A stretch of 64,000 nt of DNA from an uncultured Muribaculum sp. GTDB lineage: Bacteria; Bacteroidota; Bacteroidia; Bacteroidales; Muribaculaceae. Shown here piece after piece: positions 61,165 to 64,000 of the stretch. The stretch is from assembly GCA_910587665.1 (NCBI GenBank), contig CAJUMZ010000011.1:1-64000 (forward strand), read 5' to 3'. A model generated the notes under the pieces. It saw only the letters and a list, made by a program, of their open reading frames with translations, was not told the origin of the DNA and did no database searches. The translations under genes and the position numbers were made by a program. The number at the start of each line of letters is the position of its first letter. The stretch's first letter is position 1.

Positions 61165-63015
61165 TTACATTTCATTGAGGTCAAGTGTTACGCCTCCGAT
61201 AAGGCGGGCGCGTATCTGAGAGAATGTCATGCCCTGTCCCTCATTGATGGGTATACCGGCGACGTCATCGCTGTTGTCGGTCTTTAATGAGTACTCGATA
61301 CCGTCGAGACCATTAAGGCTACTGCCGGAATTGCTTGAGGTGAAGTTCTCAGCGTTACCTTTGATTGAGATAATGACTTGTGATACAGTAGGATTTTCCA
61401 TTGTGCCGGCAAGGATTGCTCCCTTTTCAATATTGACTTGTACGCCTTTGCGATTACCTCCCGTGAAGATAGGCTTTACGTCAAGGGTAAAATTGAGAGG
61501 AGCAGTGTTTGACACTTCCATCTCTATCTGTACCTTGTTAAAGTCATATTTGCCGAGGTCGCTGTCCCAGCCGTCTTCAGTGTCGCTGTAAGTGAAGCTG
61601 AGTTGGTAGCCAAATGCGAGCGGTGCCACAACTTCGTTCGTTGCAGTGAAATGGTAATTGGTTCCAAGTTCAAATCTTGTCGGCTGTTGTACTACGCGTG
61701 CTTCAATGTCGACATTAATGCTGTTGGGTATTTTGCTGATAAGCGCGCCGATATTATCATTTGGATAGGCTGTATAGCCTTGGGCAACCCCATCTCTCTT
61801 GCGGCAGATACATATATTGTTGTATCCGGGGGCAATTGTTAAAGGCTGTTTTACTATAGGCTCGTTGCCATTCGGATATACGCCTGTGTCCCAGTTTCCT
61901 GTAAGGGTAATGTCTACATTCACTGACGCTGCAGATGTATTTTCAATTGTAAGGTAGATTTGCGGGTTCTCTATGTCAAGGTAGCTGTCTTGCTTGAGGA
62001 AATCTGGTATATCATTGATGTCAAATGTGACAGGAGCGATGTTTATTTCAGGATTTACAACACCTGTGACGGCTACGATGTCTCCGGTGATGGTGCCGCC
62101 GTTGGGGTCTCCGATTGTGACAGAGATGTCCATCTTTACTTTCGCACCTACAGTAGGCTCGTTTATGTAAATTTCGCCTGTGGTGACTATGCTTGAAGCA
62201 AAATCAAAGTTGTGGGTGTCCGGATTCAAGGCGTTATCGCAGTTAATTCCGCTTATATGAATATTCAAAGACAGTCCATTGGCAGGGATTTCATAGTCGC
62301 TGGTAAATTCAATAATGTGACCGTCGGTGACATTGCACCCGGGAATAGCCTCGTTGAGTGAGATTTCAAATTCAGGCTTGTCATTTACTATGTCGCCAAA
62401 TTGGATTTTGAATCCGGGAGCTACGTGTACACTGCCGTTATAGTCGGTGGTGACAAATTTAACAGACGCCTCGAGATCTATGTCGGTCTCTACATGAGAT
62501 ATCTTAACGATGTCATTGTTGACATTTGATTCACTAAGAGTTATGGCATTGTTAAAAGCAGGCATTTTTTGATTCCATTGATCGTCTCCTTGCCCGCCTA
62601 TATGTATTGACAGCTTGTTGATAAGTCCTGCCGCCTGAGCGGGAAATTCGGGGAATTCTACATGATTGCTTTGGTGCGTTCCGTTTACATTAAGATTTAC
62701 TTTGCCGATTTCGAAATCGCCGGTTGAAGGGTCGCCTTTCTGTCTAAGTACGTAGTCGCCGACTTCTAATCCATATAGATCGGCAGTGGCTTGGTCGGCC
62801 GGCTGAATCGATGATTCAGAATCAAGGTCGAGTAATTTTTTCAGTGAAAACTGTTCAGTGCTGCTGCCCGGAACGGACAGCTGTCCGCCTCCCACATTCA
62901 CTACCAGATTCATGTCCTTGTTAAGGTCATAATCATTGTCTACACAGCTCTGAAGTGCTCCAAGCGCTATAATAGATGTGCCTATCATAGTACCGACGCG
63001 TGATAATTTGTTCAT
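61165..63015 (-). CDS. Large surface-type lipoprotein of unknown function
   Basis: A 616-residue lipoprotein with lipobox GALQSC (C24). The body is rich in Asn, Asp, Gly, Thr and Val, and is almost all beta-strand by pattern, with repeats of type VNVDITLTGNWDTG and LTIENTSAASVNVDI that suggest stacked Ig-like sandwiches. It is the first gene of a two-gene unit with the DUF5723 barrel, so the two may work together at the outer membrane. I do not recognise the family. Confidence 0.7.
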   Translation of the reverse strand: MNKLSRVGTMIGTSIIALGALQSCVDNDYDLNKDMNLVVNVGGGQLSVPGSSTEQFSLKKLLDLDSESSIQPADQATADLYGLEVGDYVLRQKGDPSTGDFEIGKVNLNVNGTHQSNHVEFPEFPAQAAGLINKLSIHIGGQGDDQWNQKMPAFNNAITLSESNVNNDIVKISHVETDIDLEASVKFVTTDYNGSVHVAPGFKIQFGDIVNDKPEFEISLNEAIPGCNVTDGHIIEFTSDYEIPANGLSLNIHISGINCDNALNPDTHNFDFASSIVTTGEIYINEPTVGAKVKMDISVTIGDPNGGTITGDIVAVTGVVNPEINIAPVTFDINDIPDFLKQDSYLDIENPQIYLTIENTSAASVNVDITLTGNWDTGVYPNGNEPIVKQPLTIAPGYNNICICRKRDGVAQGYTAYPNDNIGALISKIPNSINVDIEARVVQQPTRFELGTNYHFTATNEVVAPLAFGYQLSFTYSDTEDGWDSDLGKYDFNKVQIEMEVSNTAPLNFTLDVKPIFTGGNRKGVQVNIEKGAILAGTMENPTVSQVIISIKGNAENFTSSNSGSSLNGLDGIEYSLKTDNSDDVAGIPINEGQGMTFSQIRARLIGGVTLDLNEM

Positions 63016-63151
63016 AGAGTGTTGCTTTTGATTAAAATAAAAAATTATAATGATGCGAAGTTACGAATTAAACTTGAATTAAAATATGATTCGATAATGT
63101 TTTTTAGCATTAATTAAGTATAAATCCGTGAACAATAATGTGACTAAGGTG

Positions 63152-63159
63152 TATATTTG
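63152..63159 (+). promoter_or_regulatory. Promoter -7 box of apbE
   Basis: TATATTTG on the plus strand, 21 bases before the ATG at 63181, fits the Bacteroidota consensus. Confidence 0.55.
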
Positions 63160-63180
63160 ACCGTATTTTAAGTTAATGTA

Positions 63181-64000
63181 ATGAGAAAATTTCCTTTTGT
63201 GGCTGTTATTCTTGCCGCTATGGTTATGATACATTCGTGTGACACCCGCAAGCCTTTCCGCTCGGCTGAGGGCGTGGTGTGGAACACGGTTTACCACATA
63301 ACTTACTCCTCCAATGTCTCGCTCGACGATTCAATACAGGCTGTGATGAAGATGGTTGAGATGTCGCTTTCGGCATTCAACAATTCCTCGGTTGTGAGCC
63401 GCATAAACAGGAACGAGTCTTATGCCACCGACTCGATGTTTCGCAAGGTGTTTCTTGAATCGAGCCGCATATCGGCGGTCAGTGGCGGGGCGTTTGATCC
63501 GACTGTGGGTGCGCTTGTCAATCTATGGGGATTCGGCACAGAGGGAGATAAGACGGATCCGCCGACTGCGGCAGTCCTTGACAGTGCGCGCCGGCTTGTC
63601 GGCATAAATGACTGCCGCCTTGATTCCGCCGGATTTATGGTCAAGAAAGATTCGTTGACTACATTTAATTTCAGCGCGATTGCCAAGGGATTCGGTGTCG
63701 ATGAGATAGGGCGGATGATGAAGCGCAATGGCGTTGACGACTACATGATCGAGATAGGCGGGGAGATAGCCGTAGCGGGCGATAGCCCGCGTGGATCACT
63801 GTGGCGTATACGTATTGATGCACCTGTAGAGTGTGCCGACTCTGTGATTCACGGCAACATGGGTGTTGTCGAGGTAAGCGACTGCGGCATAGCTACGTCG
63901 GGTAATTACCGCAATTACAGGGTGATCGACGGCAAGTCGATGGGACACACGATAGACCCGTTTACAGGGGAGCCTGCGCGGTCCGGCATTCTGTCGGTTA
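63181..64000 (+). CDS. apbE: FAD:protein FMN transferase, partial
   Basis: The first 273 codons of a lipoprotein (lipobox MIHSC, C20) that attaches FMN to periplasmic proteins such as NqrB/NqrC or RnfG. Family motifs seen are VWNTVYHITYS, FDPTVGALVNLWGFG, FNFSAIAKGFGVDEIG, MIEIGGEIAVAG and SMGHTIDPFTGEP. The stop lies beyond the right edge of the window. Confidence 0.93.
   Translation, partial: MRKFPFVAVILAAMVMIHSCDTRKPFRSAEGVVWNTVYHITYSSNVSLDDSIQAVMKMVEMSLSAFNNSSVVSRINRNESYATDSMFRKVFLESSRISAVSGGAFDPTVGALVNLWGFGTEGDKTDPPTAAVLDSARRLVGINDCRLDSAGFMVKKDSLTTFNFSAIAKGFGVDEIGRMMKRNGVDDYMIEIGGEIAVAGDSPRGSLWRIRIDAPVECADSVIHGNMGVVEVSDCGIATSGNYRNYRVIDGKSMGHTIDPFTGEPARSGILSV

Noticed and set aside
1..64000. 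CRISPR array, rRNA or tRNA genes
   Set aside because: No evenly spaced repeats with unique spacers, no ribosomal RNA signatures and no tRNA cloverleaf were recognised by eye on either strand.

Overview
The window reads as chromosome of a member of the Bacteroidales, with gut Muribaculaceae as my best guess. Supporting signs are two type IX secretion components (PorV and a PorE-like lipoprotein), an RNase H with a viroplasmin domain, DUF5723/DUF4919/GSCFA families, SLBB-type polysaccharide export, promoters with the Bacteroidota -7 box TAnnTTTG, and a near absence of Shine-Dalgarno sites. The family-level placement is inference.

Layout. 1-9.3 kb (minus strand): RNase H, alanine dehydrogenase/shikimate kinase, an AT-richer RhuM-like gene, a Nudix hydrolase, ispF-porV, MATE exporter/phosphatase, a pair of small envelope genes, and a DUF3791 gene followed by a broken DUF3990 partner. 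9.3-16.1 kb: one arginine/proline biosynthesis operon led by argR (argR, acetyltransferase, argG, argC, argD, proC) that runs on into ssb and lpxB, with an ARG-box-like site upstream of argR. 16.3-16.9 kb: a YefM/YoeB toxin-antitoxin pair with its operator. 16.9-24.6 kb: a wecA-like, wza-like, wzz, porE-like, GSCFA operon. 24.8-26.0 kb: an MFS transporter. 26.1-32.3 kb: the branched-chain amino acid operon ilvD-ilvB-ilvN-acyl-ACP thioesterase-ilvC, preceded by a previously unlisted leader peptide and an attenuator-like RNA. 32.5-42.5 kb: a sulfatase-fold phosphotransferase with a PAP2 phosphatase, a maeB malic enzyme, a zinc metallopeptidase, a GH43 glycosidase, an Asn/Gly/Pro-repeat secreted protein, and a MalY-type lyase on the opposite strand. 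42.7-47.4 kb: a RelA/SpoT enzyme, a PgpH-like HD phosphodiesterase and a DUF456 membrane protein.

The main accessory feature is an integrated mobilizable element of about 11.3 kb (47435-58725). It sits inside the 3' end of the DUF456 gene between two copies of TTCCAGA. Joining the two halves restores an uninterrupted 174-codon frame. Its right half is a standard Bacteroidota backbone: tyrosine integrase, small DNA-binding protein, primase-helicase, Toprim protein and MOBV relaxase, with candidate origin structures. Its left half is much more AT-rich. It holds a RecD/Pif1-like helicase, a large TPR protein ending in cold-shock-like folds, and a compact structured RNA with its own terminator. 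This cargo is the best candidate here for an undescribed system, possibly defensive or RNA-directed.

After the element come DUF4919, DUF5723 and a large lipoprotein gene, and a truncated apbE running off the right edge.
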